DNA of 64,000 nucleotides from Nymphaea colorata (taxonomy: Eukaryota > Streptophyta > Magnoliopsida > Nymphaeales > Nymphaeaceae). The translations under genes and the position numbers were made by a program. Where the stretch lies: contig NC_045142.1 of assembly GCF_008831285.2 (NCBI RefSeq), positions 15,689,354-15,753,353 of the forward strand, given 5' to 3'. Below are positions 1 through 11,280 of the stretch, piece after piece (position 1 is the stretch's first letter; the number at the start of each line of letters is the position of its first letter). The notes beneath the pieces were generated by a model. It saw only the letters and a program-made list of their open reading frames with translations. It was not told the DNA's origin and searched no databases.

Positions 1-260
1 TGAAGTGTGTCATAAAAGAAACCTAATATAACATTTACACTTATCCCAAATCTAGCAAAGCTCATTCAATTTGAATGTTTCCAGTGCCAAAAAGAATAAT
101 AGAGCCACCAGGCTCCTTGAGCTTAGATGGAGTCTTCTATAGGAGCACCTGATTCCCTACTTGTGCAATAAGACCTTGGTCGGATTCTCTCAAGATCTTC
201 TTTTCTAAATGCAAAGTCCTTTCAGACACTTAGCTTACAAAGACACTTTTCTAATGGCTA
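1..260. other. Unassigned flank
   Basis: AT-rich sequence to the left of the first copia LTR. No open frame, repeat or splice-bounded exon was recognised. It may be older transposon or host intergenic DNA. Confidence 0.3.
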
Positions 261-548
261 TAAGTTTTGATGGATCAAACTAGAGTCCTCACCGCAGCAC
301 TATTCCAGTAGCAATATACCTTGAAGAAGACTTTAGAGAAGTCATTAGGAAAACATCTTCTTCTTACCAGCTATTCAGCCCTAGATTGCATAGCATACAT
401 ATACCCTCACAAGTTGTGTATTAATCTACATAGTTACACAAAATTATAGATGACTCCATTATGACAAATTAATGGCACATGAGAAAAGTTAGCCCAAACC
501 AAATGTATTGGGATCTAGATCTGAACCCATTGGGGCCACCTCCTAACA
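261..548 (-). repeat. Copia 3' LTR
   Basis: About 285 bp aligning with 7472-7763 along its whole length, for example through the shared CTAGAGTCCTCACC and AATTAATGGC words. On the minus strand it begins TGTTAGGAGG directly after a purine tract and ends near CCATCAAAA. The exact 3' edge is uncertain because both copies share TAA(A/G)TTTTGATGG beyond the expected CA end. Confidence 0.8.
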
Positions 549-560
549 CCCTCCCTCAAG
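549..560 (-). other. Polypurine tract of the old copia
   Basis: The minus strand reads CTTGAGGGAGGG immediately before the 3' LTR start TGTTAG. This is the usual position and composition of a copia plus-strand primer, and it fixes the element's orientation. Confidence 0.75.
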
Positions 561-829
561 TTGTACATGATCTTTTACCATGCACAACTCGCCTTGTGGG
601 AACCGTAATTGGTGATTGGTTAGTCCCTTGGTAAGGAGATTAGAAACTTGATTATCCGTTTGACAATGTCATGGTTCAATCTCCTTATTCTCGACCTTTT
701 GTGAAACAAAATGCTGATCAATTTCAATGTGTTTGATCATGCTATGAAGAATCGGATTAAAGTTATGTTGATAGCACTTCGGTTGTTGCATAATGGGGAG
801 GATCAAATGATTAATTCTCCTAATTCTCC
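561..829 (-). pseudogene. Copia RNase H C-terminus (fragment)
   Basis: Minus-strand translation of about 625-790 gives the copia RNase H ending, including NPILH, KHIEIDQHF and a following Arg-rich stretch. This motif normally follows the last catalytic Asp and precedes the pol stop. It is separated from the rest of RNase H (4306-4440) by the 830-4300 insertion and is not functional. Confidence 0.75.
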
Positions 830-1387
830 TGTTTGCATCCCCAATTCTTTTTTTGGTTTTTGGAGTGCTCGAGAAAAATGAGGTCTTGTTATGAAAATAA
901 GAGAGAAAGGGATTTGCCCGTGATACAAGGATTGACCGTTTCCGACGCCCATACCGGGGGTAATTAATCCAAGGGCTATACTTATTCTTAATGTATTTAT
1001 TTTGACTTAAACATCATTTTCATGCTAAATGTGGTGTTGTGTTTGAGAAAATATTGAAGATTTGATGTTTCAAACTTTTGAAAAAGTTTTTGAAGAATCA
1101 TTTGAGAATGTAAAAATTTTGATTTGAGAATAACTTGAATTGAGAAATCTTTACAAATACCATTTAGAAAGCTTGAGAAATCATTTTGAAGTGGAATTAG
1201 TGTTCTTTTAAGACTTTAAGTAGGTTTGAGGTTTTGCTATATTTCAGTTACTACCTAGTTAGATCTTCATCTCATCTTGCTTAAGTTCTTCTCGAGAGGT
1301 ACTTGTGACCATAAGTGATGTTAAATGAGGTTGAATGCGTGAATGCATTGATTTTACATGATTAAAAGTGAATAATTCATTTCTACC

Positions 1388-1734
1388 ATAACATTCGTCT
1401 AAAAGCATTCATACCATCACATACATCTAAGTTTTTCATTTTTTATTTATAAGATTGTCGTAAATATTGTTATGAAAAAAATGTTTTTGAAAATGGAATG
1501 AGGTTGTAGACCATCAAGTATGATTCTAATATTGGGTCATTACTCTCATAGAAAGAAAGATCTTTCCAAAAGCATAACATTCGTCTAAAAGCATTCATAC
1601 CATCACATACATCTAAGTTTTTCATTTTATATTTATAAGATTGTCGTAAATATTGTTATGAAAAAAATGTTTTTGAAAATGGAATGAGGTTGTAGACCAT
1701 CTAGTATGATTCTAATATTAAGTCATTACTCTCA
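1388..1734. repeat. 186-bp tandem duplication in giant LTR copy 1
   Basis: Two nearly identical copies (about 1388-1549 and 1574-1734) share the ATAACATTCGTCTAAAAGC start and the ATGAGGTTGTAGACCAT word near the end, with only a few substitutions. The period is 186 bp. The high identity implies a duplication much younger than the element. Confidence 0.85.
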
Positions 1735-2121
1735 AAAAGGTTAAAACCTTAGATCTTTGGAGAGAAATGTCTAAAAGAATGGAAAAGATGAAATACTCTC
1801 ATAGAAAGAAAGAGAAAGAAAAAGAGATTTCAAAGATCACTAAATGAAAGATTTTAAAAGATGGGGAGATACATATCTTTATATGTATTTTATATGTCTA
1901 TATATATATGTATATATGTATACATATAAGTACACATATGTATGTGAAAGCTTTTGAAAATGAAGTATTAACTTAAATAGAGAAAAAAAAAGTTCTTAAA
2001 AGAGAGAGAGAGAGAAATGCACATATACGTATACATACTATCACCATACACATGTATGAAAGTTTATAAAAAGAGGATATTGTTTGAAGAGAAAGAGAGA
2101 TTTTAGAGAAAAATAAATAAG

Positions 2122-2124
<3 letters not shown>

Positions 2125-2201
<77 letters not shown>
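2125..2201. repeat. (AT)n microsatellite
   Basis: Uninterrupted AT dinucleotide run of about 77 bp inside giant LTR copy 1. Copy 2 has an (AT)n run at a broadly similar internal place. Confidence 0.95.
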
Positions 2202-2206
<5 letters not shown>

Positions 2207-2270
2207 AATTTATTAGGATAAGACATTTAACTTGAAGAGAGATATAAAAGATTCTAAAAAGAGAAAATAG

Positions 2271-2271
<1 letters not shown>

Positions 2272-2303
<32 letters not shown>
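2272..2303. repeat. (CA)n microsatellite
   Basis: Perfect CA run of about 32 bp, close to the AT run within the same giant LTR. Confidence 0.95.
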
Positions 2304-2307
<4 letters not shown>

Positions 2308-2879
2308 TTGCATTCTTGTGTATATGAAAATTTGTAAAATAAAATATGAAAACATAGGGAGAGAATGATAAAGAACATCATCATATGCACATATACATAT
2401 ATAACATGTATATATGTATGTGTCTTCATGAGATTAAAAATCAAGAAATGACTTAAAATATCTGTCTTCAATTTTTTTGTAGGGTGGAGAGGAATTTGAG
2501 CTCATGCAAGAGCCTAAGCTATATCTCCAAAGCCGCATTAGGGGGGGTTCTTGGTTTCAAAATATTTTGAAAATATGATTCTAAATATTTTTATATGTGA
2601 ACATGAAAAACATTATTAGTTTGTTGACTACAAGAAAATATATTTCTTCTACCGTTGGGTATAGAAGAAAATCAAACATACATGAAATAAAGAACAACGT
2701 ATAAAAGCACTCATTGGGGTCCCTAATCGAGTGATTGAGAAAGAAACTAAGCGTGAGAATGACATGAAGAATGTATATTAAGATGTACAAATTCGTGAGA
2801 GGTTTTATCGGTTGGACAAGTCATAACCTCAAAAATCAACATAATAATGAAAAGATCCCAACCCAAAAGACTCATTTTT

Positions 2880-3110
2880 GCCATACACCCTCTGTCACTG
2901 CGTCTCCTTCTCTCTCGCTCTCTTGTTCCTCACCTTTGCTCCTGCACAGGTCTCTCCTCTCTCGCTGCGTCTCCTCCTCTATCGCTGCGTCTCCCCTCTC
3001 TCACTGCGTCTCCTCCTCTCTTGCTCTCTTTTTCGTTACCTCTCTCGCTGCACAGGTCTCTCCTGTCAAACCCAACGTCGCCTGCTTGCAGCCCCAGGTG
3101 AGCCCTATGC
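2880..3110. repeat. Degenerate CT-rich minisatellite
   Basis: Repeated variants of CTCTCGCTGCGTCTCCTC with an approximately 20-bp unit and two CTGCACAGGTCTCTCCT words. Pyrimidine-rich on the plus strand. No counterpart is evident in copies 2 or 3 of the giant LTR, so it probably expanded in this copy. Confidence 0.7.
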
Positions 3111-3607
3111 GTCTCTTTGTCGCTCTCTCACACGCTTGTTTTGTGAAAATTCATCTTTCCTTTTTTTTGTTTTTCATACGCAGGCCTTCAATACCAACAA
3201 GAGATTTGGTCATATCCCTTGCATATCAATTAAGGAAAAGTAATACATCAAGCACGAGCATCACTTGAAGCATAAATGATGAGTAGGACAATACAACAAG
3301 CGTATTTTTGGAGATAAATGAAGAAATGAAATTTATTTCACATTGCTTATACTCCTGGTGCACTCAAGATGTACCTCTCAACTCCAGATAAAAAATCTTT
3401 AGAGCTTTCTTGCACAGCCATAGGGAGATAGCAAGGGAAAACAAAAATGAAAACAAGAGGAGGATTACATACCTCTAATGTCATTTCATGCTCTTTTGAA
3501 GAGTAGGAACTTGAAGAAGAAGAAGAAAAAAAGAGAGAAATGGAGAAGAAAATTCTAAATCTTTAAGTGAAGAAGCATTAGAAATTTCTCAAGGGTTAGC
3601 CCATGAT

Positions 3608-3761
3608 CAAGAGGGAGGATTGTGGGGGTATTTATAGAGATTGTTAGAGCCAAAATTCAAAATTTGAAATTCAAAATTTGAATTCAAGAGGGAAGATTGT
3701 GAGGGTATTTATAGAGAGTTTTGGAGCCAAAATTCAAAATTTGAATTCAAGATTTGAAAAT
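3608..3761 (-). promoter_or_regulatory. Tandemly duplicated LTR core promoter (two TATA boxes)
   Basis: A 77-bp block starting CAAGAGGGAGGATTG is repeated from 3685. Each copy carries CTATAAATA on the minus strand (3629-3637 and 3706-3714), followed by a C-rich probable start region. Giant LTR copy 3 has the same box once, at the same distance from its end (568 bp, against 586 and 663 bp here), supporting promoter identity and minus-strand sense. Activity is not shown by sequence. Confidence 0.55.
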
Positions 3762-4305
3762 AAAAGGGTTGTTTAGTATAGAACTATTTTTTATTTAAAA
3801 TATGTATAAAAAATGTTTGTTGTTACAAATGGGTGGGCCAACTCCGTTTTGAGTAACTCTAGGCTTGTTTTAAATTCAGATTGGGTTCAATTGGTCGTCA
3901 ACGCATTCTAGCGAGCGATTTAGGCTGAAAAACGCATCTTAGCACGAGAACGAAACATAAAACAAAGGAAAGGGTGCTCATAAATTCAAATCTTGTTGTT
4001 TTGATTTCAACTTTGGAATCTAAGTTTGGAATTCTTGATTTGGATTTAAACTTGGATTTTGGATCTGATAATTAGATTTTGGATTTGAATCTTGTGTCTA
4101 AGGTTGGGTTTGAAATTGAATTTTGTGTTTGGGTTGGGTTTGGACAATAGTTTAGAAATTCATTTCGGATCGAATAGTCACAAATTTATTTTGGGTCTAG
4201 GATTGGGCTAAAGGCCCAGGAATTCAACCCAAATGACATAATTGAGATTTGAGTGAAAATAAAATGCACTCCCCTTTTGAAAAACTTTGGGGTGATAACA
4301 TCACC

Positions 4306-6000
4306 CAATAAATTCCTCACTCAAATAAGCTGTCTCGGCTGCCATAACTCTGTATTTTGCGTTCATGCTAGACCGAGATATGGTCTTCTATTTCCTACTA
4401 CTCTAAGATGTAAATTGTTTTCCAATAAAAACACAATAACTTGACACTAATCTTCTCTCATCAAGATCTCCAGCCAGTATGCATCAGTATAAGTAACAAG
4501 TTCATGTCTCTTGTAGACGTATTGATTTTTTTTTTTGTAAACTAGACTGTCTCTTATTGTTCCCTTCAAATATCTCAAAATCCTTTTGACAACATCCATG
4601 TGGCTCTCCCTAAGTGCATGCATGAATTGGGTCACTTGGTTTATGGAGTAAACAATGTCAGGTTTGGTAATTGTAAGATATTGTATCATAAAAAATATTA
4701 CGTTATTGAGTAGGTTCATTATATAACTATATCTTCTGAACTCAACTTCTGGTTCAATACACTAGGATTGCTAACAGGCTTGCAATCAGTCATCCATGTC
4801 TTGCTCAAGAAGTCTAGAGTATATTTTTTTTGTGTCAATGTCAAATGATCATGTTGTCTATCAACTTCCACTCTTACAAAATATCACAACACCCCTAAAT
4901 TTCTCATCTTGAAACTCTTCATTAATATACTTTCACCTTGAAAATGTAATGGTCACAATTTCTAGTGATAACAACATTGCCAACATATATGAGTAACCAA
5001 GTAGATATGTTATTGTTTTTGTAAATAAACAAAGAATGATTAAGAGAACTTTTGCAAAAGCCACATCTATAGATTTCTTAGGAAAAACTGTCAAACCATG
5101 ATAGTGAAGCTTGTTTTAAACCATAAAGAGATTCACATAAGACCATAAAGATATTTACATAATCTACACACCCGCTTTGTAGGATCCTATTCAGCATAGC
5201 ATGGTGGTTGTTCCATGCATATTTATTTCAAGTCTCCATGTAAGAAGACAATTTTAACATCAAATTGACTAAGTCTCCAACCATGGTCAACAACCAATGA
5301 TGTAATAATCTGCATCGTATCCATCTTAACCACTAGACCAAAAGTCTCATCATAGTCTTGCCCAAGCTGTTGCATGAAGCCTTTGGAAACCAATTTGACT
5401 TTATACCTTTCAGTGCTTCCATCTGGTTTATATTTGAGTTTGTAAACCTATTATATTGTTTCCCTAGAGGTTTTGATCCCACTTCTCAAGTTTTGCATTC
5501 ATGTAGGGCTTTCATCTCTTCATTCATAGCCTTTACCCATTGTTGAGACTTCTATGCTGATCACAAGAAGTAGGTTGTTCGTGCTCAAAAATTTGAGTCA
5601 TGAATAGTTGGAAATCCAAGAAGTTTTCATAATCGACCCATTGATCTATGAGTAGTTGAACACGTTCATGTCTTACTGACTAACTGACTTTGTCATCTCA
5701 AATGTCTTGATTTCTTTGACCATAGATTAAACCTAAAATTCATTGAGGAGCAGCTCGTTTTATGTTCAAGTCATCACAGTGCTTTGTTCATTCTGAGAGG
5801 GGATCATTGCTGGACTAAACATTTCCTGCATGTCCATTGACAAAAGGACATTAAGATGCATTTGATAGAGCTGCCCTGGACAAAAGCTTTGAACTTAACC
5901 AAAGATCATAAGTTTCATTTTGCATAGAGAATGAATCAGCAGAAGCACATTCCTTATCAAAGTTGTTTTCATCAAACACTAAGTTCCACGAAGTCCATAT
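4306..6000 (-). pseudogene. Copia RT and RNase H remnant
   Basis: Minus-strand translation shows degraded RVT_2 and RNase H pieces. The clearest is 4447-4719, matching the copia region before RNase H (TKPDIVYSINQVTQFMHA, RILRYLKGT, then a TYTDA core in place of the usual SDADW). 4306-4440 resembles the SSAEAEYR segment. Around 5100-5400 lies text like the conserved SKGF..Q.G.DY.ETF..V block, with stops and frameshifts. Nothing here could make active enzyme. Confidence 0.75.
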
Positions 6001-6034
6001 TTGTTTCTTGCTCGGATCATAGGATCAAAATCTA

Positions 6035-7004
6035 TTATACTCGTTTTGCATATCCAACAAACCTACACTTTGAAGTTTTGTCATGAAACTTATTTCTGAA
6101 GGATGAATCAATATGGACATAGCAAACACATCCAAATACATAAAGGTCATTATAAGTGGGAGGTTCTCCATAAAGGACACCATACAAAGACTTGTGCTCC
6201 AAGATGGTCATAGATAAATGATTTATAATGTAAACAACAGTGTGGACGGCCTCTGTCCAAATGCTATTTGGTACCTTAGCATCATGCAAAATACTTCATA
6301 TTCTAGTTCGAGGCCATTTAGAATTTGTTGAACTTTATCATGATTTGAAACAACACTCCCAATCACAACAAGTTGATCAGTGATCTTTTTCATTTGAGCC
6401 AAATACTCCTTAACAGACTTTGACATTCTAGAATTCTCGCTTCAGTTGTAGGATTTGGGGCTTCAAAACTTGAGAGCACGTGTCTTCAAGAATATCACAT
6501 AGTTGTGTTGCAGTAAGATCGTCAAAATGAGTAGCAAGTACCTCCTCTAAAGGTGTCTAAGTGATGTATGCCATGAGCGATTGATCTCTTTTCATCTATT
6601 TGACATATTTTGGGTTATGTTCCCTCATGATGAAGACCTCTCCTTTGCGACCTATGAGACAAACTATAGTGTGCAGCGGAAGTCACATCTAGATGCCCAA
6701 ACAAATTGTGGCTCCTTATAAAATGAACTATGTGTTGCTTCCAAGTCACATAATTTCTATTAGTAAGATTTTTGGACAATAAGTTGGGTAAAAAAACTAG
6801 AAGAAATGTTATTTGAAATAACATCCATAGATGAGACAAGAGGACAAAGAAAAGTTGTGAAAAGGCTGGCTGAAAATTTTTAAACAGAAATGGTAAATTG
6901 GCATGAGCAGTGACTAAAAACCCCTGCTTTTTTTTGTTATTGTTTCTTCTTTTAGCCGATTGGCAGTCTTGCAGGGTCTTGGGTCTTGTTGTGATGCGAG
7001 ACAA
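6035..7004 (-). pseudogene. Copia gag joined to integrase end
   Basis: On the minus strand, 6999-6650 contains a gag N-terminal motif (LTNRNYVTWKQHIVHFI). 6426-6290 carries the gag UBN2 motif (KEYLAQMKKITDQL, ILNGLELEYE). At about 6285 the frame changes and the next 85 codons are the integrase C-terminal half (VPNSIWTEAV, PPTYNDLYVFGC, CRFVGYA). The gag zinc knuckle, protease and integrase catalytic core are therefore missing, removed by one deletion of roughly 1-1.5 kb relative to a normal copia element. Confidence 0.75.
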
Positions 7005-7457
7005 ATAATGACAAGGATGTTGTTATTGCAATAGGTTGAAATCACCTTTTTATTTAAAAAAAGGAATATATATGTGCTGACTAAGGATAAGTAACAGTAG
7101 ATATATTGACAAAAGGGAAGACGTTGAACATAAAAAGATAAGCTTAACAGTATGGAAATCAAAACCTACAAAAGAACAATTAGGAAGGATAGAGATTAAG
7201 GAACAGAGAGAAAATAAAAATAGGTGTACAATTGACATATTAAAGAAATATGGGTGTAAGGACTGCTGTAATATTAACGTAGATTAGACAAGAGAATGGA
7301 GAGAAGAGAAAGTAATCAGAACTTGAGAGAAACAGAGGATATGAAAGGGAAGATTAGAAGAACAAAAGAAGGGGGAAGAAGGGATGATACTTATATATTT
7401 AGAAGAGTAAATCAGATTTCTTCGGCCATTCCTTTTGGAGAAAATCACCAAACCCTT

Positions 7458-7469
7458 GCTCTGATACCA
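7458..7469 (-). other. Primer binding site (initiator tRNA-Met)
   Basis: The minus strand reads TGGTATCAGAGC, the standard plant copia match to the 3' end of tRNA-iMet, a few bases inside the 5' LTR at 7472-7763. Confidence 0.85.
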
Positions 7470-7471
7470 TT

Positions 7472-7763
7472 TAAATTTTGATGGGTCAGTCTAGAGTCCT
7501 CACCACAGCACTGTCTTAGTAGTAGTATACCTTGAGGGAGTCGTGGAAAAGTCAAAAGGAAGACACATTCTTCTTACACACTATTGAATCCTAGATTGCA
7601 TAGGCATATACCAACCCCCTACAAGATGTGTATTCCCCATAGTTACACAAAATTACAAAAGGTGCCATTAATGACAAATTAATGGCCCATGAGATAAGTT
7701 TGCCCAACCAAACATGTTTGGATCTGGATCCAAATCAAAATCCGTCTAGTTCACTTCCTAACA
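7472..7763 (-). repeat. Copia 5' LTR
   Basis: About 290 bp homologous to 261-548. On the minus strand it starts TGTTAGGAAGTG and is followed by the primer binding site. Substitutions and small indels against its partner are frequent. Confidence 0.8.
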
Positions 7764-9825
7764 ATTAATATTCTTGAAAAATTCTAACATGACTTGCATC
7801 TTGAAATCATGCCTTGCAAGGTTGTAGGGCTCTCCAATGCTTTAGGGGAGGGTGATTTGTGGGTAATATTTGAAGAACCATTTCCTTGGTGAGAGGTCCC
7901 ACCCTCTCCTTTCTAACAACTGAATCAAATGATCTCTACTTTAGTGATGATGAAAGTGAATATGAGGTAGCAACGTTTGGAGCAAAAGAGGAACTTTGCC
8001 TCTGCTCAGTCTCTGCTAGTGACTATTTAGGCCTTGACCTCTAATATACTTGTCCACAGGTAAATTTTCGGCTTCAAAATTAGAGTTTGATGGATTTGAT
8101 ATTGTAGCAGAATGGTTTTGAAATTTTACACATGAATGTTGTCCGCATGTGGCTGCCATGTTAATTGTTTGTCATTGAACGTATCTATGCAACTCAACAA
8201 CTCACCATAAGCATGTAACTAACATGTACAAGAAAATTTGTAACAATCCACCAACAATTAAGAGTGAAAATGTTTTAATTTTGATGAAGTGGTCATTCTA
8301 CTTTGAAATCTTTATTATATAATTCATATACTGACCACCCTTACAAAAGAAGGAACTAGAGTAAGATCAGCAGCTCTATGACAAAATTCTTTATAAAGTA
8401 AATGCACATTAGTGATCAAACCACAAAAATATTAGGAGAATCAGGAAATAGGAAAGGACCAAGAATTTGCACCTTGAGATATATCTGCCACACAACAATG
8501 TAAACAAAATTAAGATGAGTAGTGGGGAAAATCACGTCAAGCAGGTTTATCATGGCATGCATGGATTAATCATATAAGATTGCAAGTTAAAGGCACATAG
8601 TAAGGACTAGGATACTTGCAACATGATTCATAATGGAACAAGAATGTGATGCGAGACCACCAAGGGAAGGCATAATATCTTGCCAACTAGTACTGCATCA
8701 AATGCCTAAAAGATATAAAATAGTGCAATGATGACTCCTTACTTTATAAAAAAAACATGGTTTTGGCTTGTTATGCATACATAATTCCAGAAGAAGAAAC
8801 ATGAGTTATGCCAAGCTTAAACTTTGCAAATTTCGAAATGGTTCTTGGGGTCAGAGCTAGTAATAGTGTTACTTTTCAGTATTATGGGGAAGGAAGCTGT
8901 AAAAAAATAGGAACACGTAAATGGTGGGGAAGCATATGATCGTCATTGGTATCATTTCCATACTATCCATCTAAGTCAAATCCCCAGGACATTCATCCTA
9001 TATCTATTGCTCATGACCAAGGATCATTTCATATAGAAAGACCGAGCCATCAATAGAAAATTAGATTGCTCTATTACTAAACAAATAATGGTTGTTTAAG
9101 AAAACATCAAATCTTACTTCCACAATATACCATCTCTTGAAAACTATTTAATGTACTCTATCATAAAAAGGTACCGTGCCACAATGCCATCTCTATTTCT
9201 CAAAATTGGATTTCAGATAACAAAAAGAACTAGAATAATACAAAATGGAAAAGTGGGCAAATAGAAAATTAGAACAACAAATTACCAACTTGAAGAAAGA
9301 GTTATTGAAAATGGGGAAAGAAAGACCACGAAAGTGCAAATACATAGCGAAAGGAGGTAGATGTGAAAGCTGAACACTCTAAAAGAAAAGTGATCCATTT
9401 GAGTACGTTCAAACCACAAGCATTCCAACTAATGGCATGTCCTAAGCTACCATTCCTATTTCACCCAAACTCAAGCTCTCATTGATTTCCACTTCCACTT
9501 CACCTACTTTGCTCGAGTGATGATGACAATGAGGACGGAAGCATCGCTGCTCACATTCTCTATCAGAAGCATGAAGGGATTCCATATGGTCCCTATCCAT
9601 AGACAAAGAGGGAGAAATAGATATTGAATGAGGGAAATTCCTAGGGTTTCTTTTGGAACTATAGATTCACTATTCAACCATCCTTTGTCAACAACCATGC
9701 CTTGATCACCCATTAATTAATGCTCTAGTTGTTACGTGGAGCTTTCCACTAACCTCGTTTCTCCTAGAATGCAGTTGGGCCAGTCAACAATGGTCATATT
9801 TGGTATAGTGCGGTGATATTTTTTA
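7764..9825. other. No recognisable gene
   Basis: About 2 kb of AT-rich sequence. Frames are short and do not resemble known proteins; no transposon ends or splice-bounded coding blocks were recognised. It may be host intergenic sequence or strongly decayed repeat. Confidence 0.3.
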
Positions 9826-9894
9826 GTACCTCTCCATAGTTGTAAAAATATGAAACCCTGCAAATCTTAAAGTTGAATTGTTTTGAGGGTCTGG

Positions 9895-9956
9895 AGGTTG
9901 GCTTGGGTGGCATGATCTTGTGCATTCAAAAAAGGTTATGTGGCATGATCTTGTGC
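9895..9956. repeat. Short tandem duplication in unit A
   Basis: The words GTGGCATGATCTTGTGCATTCA occur twice about 32 bp apart. A second local duplication in unit A (about 10590-10665) repeats TTGCTGATCAAGGT(C/T)AAGTCC. Confidence 0.75.
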
Positions 9957-10929
9957 ATTCAGACCTTTGATCTTAATATTGAATTGGTGATATGAATTGG
10001 AACCAATATTTAGAATAGAAAATATATCATAGATTGATATAAACAAATCTAGATTTAGGCTTTAGAGATCCATATTTATAAAGTGATATTGGATCCAGGT
10101 GGAGGTGTTGAACTATGAAGCCATATTTGACAAGTGATATCGGATCATGTAGCATGGATTGGACTCAGTATCCAAGTCAACAAGGGATATTGGATTGAGA
10201 TCTTATATGGGGTTCAAAGTTGGAATTGAAGGTGGATCATAGATCCAAGATGGATTGTGGACTTGATTGGGAATCAAAAGTTCAAAAGTGAATGTAGATT
10301 GAACCATAGATATAGATCAAGGCAAAAGATTTGGATTGAAGGTCAGAGATCTAAATTAGAGGCAACACCCCCATCTAGTTCTGCTAGGCTCAGGGGGGTT
10401 TCGAATAGGCTCACCAACAAGCTTGCTGGGAATATTTTCAATTGGTTTAATTGGAACTAGATTCAGTTTCAGACTCTGTGTGGTAAGTTTGAACCTGGTA
10501 GGCTTAGAGTAGCCTAGACTACATTTAGTGAGCTTGAATTTGGTAGGGCCAGGTTGACCAAGTTAGGTTTGACTAGAACTCTGCTAGCTCTTATTGGACT
10601 TTGCTGATCAAGGTCAAGTCCAATGCACTTGCCCTTATTGCTGATCAAGGTTAAGTCCAATGCACTATGTTTAATTCAGCTAATGAAGCTACGATTAGGC
10701 AAGTTGGCTACACTTAGGCTATGAGACCTATACTCAACAAGTAAGTTAAGTAGGTTGAATGGGTTTAGACTCAGTAGACTCATTGAGTCTAGAATGGCTA
10801 GGTCTAGGTTTAGCAGGCTCTAGTGGCCTAGGTCGACTAGGTTTGGTTGGTTGGGTTAAGAATGGATTTAGGCTTGCAAGTTCTACATTTGGTAGGACAT
10901 GAGAAGCCAGGCTTAGTGGGGTCTATTGA

Positions 10930-11280
10930 GTGTCAATCAAATAGGTTTTGAGAAATTGGGGTCTACAAGTCTTACTAAGGTTAAATTGGGCATGTTTTGG
11001 CAAATAAGTCTATATGGGACCTATCTAATCTAAATTAGGCAAGTCTTAGGGAACTGGATTTGGTGAGACCTCCTAGGCTAAACAAAAAAGTTTTAAGGAT
11101 CTTAGCTCTGTGGGACCTTCCAATGCTAAATTAGACAAGTTCCAATGGATTGTGTTTTTGAGACCTTCATAGGATAAATTAAGCAAGTTCAGGGGATTCA
11201 AGCTTTATGGGATCTTCCTAGGCTAAATTTGGTAGTTAAGGAATTGGACTATGTCGATTTCAGGGGATCTCAATTTTGCA
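10930..11280. repeat. Degenerate ~55-60-bp tandem repeats in unit A
   Basis: Five or more imperfect copies built on CTAAATTAG(G/A)CAAGTT followed by a purine-rich stretch and GGGACCTTCCTA. The matching part of unit B (about 14210-14560) has the same array, so the array predates the A/B duplication. Confidence 0.65.

Larger units (their letters stand above)
830..4300 (-). mobile_element. Giant solo LTR, copy 1 (3.47 kb)
   Basis: On the plus strand the element begins TGTTTGCATCCCC and ends GGGGTGATAACA, so it has TG...CA ends. It is flanked by TCTCC (825-829) and TCACC (4301-4305), a 5-bp target duplication with one mismatch. It interrupts copia RNase H, proving it is an insertion. Copies 2 (15209-19138) and 3 (51961-54796) share the ends and several internal blocks. 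No pol-like coding is seen. The CTATAAATA box on the minus strand, about 590 bp from the 4300 end, suggests the sense strand is minus and this is one long LTR with U3 at 4300. A solo LTR or LARD fragment of a Tat/Ogre-type gypsy family is my inference; the internal partner is not in the window. Confidence 0.75.
261..7763 (-). mobile_element. Old Ty1/copia LTR retrotransposon, nested and broken
   Basis: Two related LTRs (261-548 and 7472-7763) bracket minus-strand copia remnants in the order PBS, gag, integrase end, RT, RNase H, PPT. The PBS matches initiator tRNA-Met and lies next to the high-coordinate LTR; the purine-rich tract adjoins the low-coordinate LTR. These place the 5' end at 7763. 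The coding region has many stops, gag is joined directly to integrase, and a 3.47-kb solo LTR (830-4300) sits inside RNase H. No convincing 5-bp target duplication flanks the outer ends (AGTTT-type left, ATTAA right), so the outer boundaries may have been altered. The LTRs differ at many positions, so this is the older layer of the nest. Confidence 0.85.

Noticed and set aside
2041-2471. Open frames with long Tyr-Ile runs
   Set aside because: They are translations of AT and CA microsatellites. The same applies at 17121-17434, 42030-42284 and 63088-63357.
2771-3268. 165-codon Ser/Leu-rich frame and two overlapping frames
   Set aside because: They come from the CT-rich minisatellite inside a giant LTR. 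Three overlapping frames of similar composition indicate low complexity, not coding.
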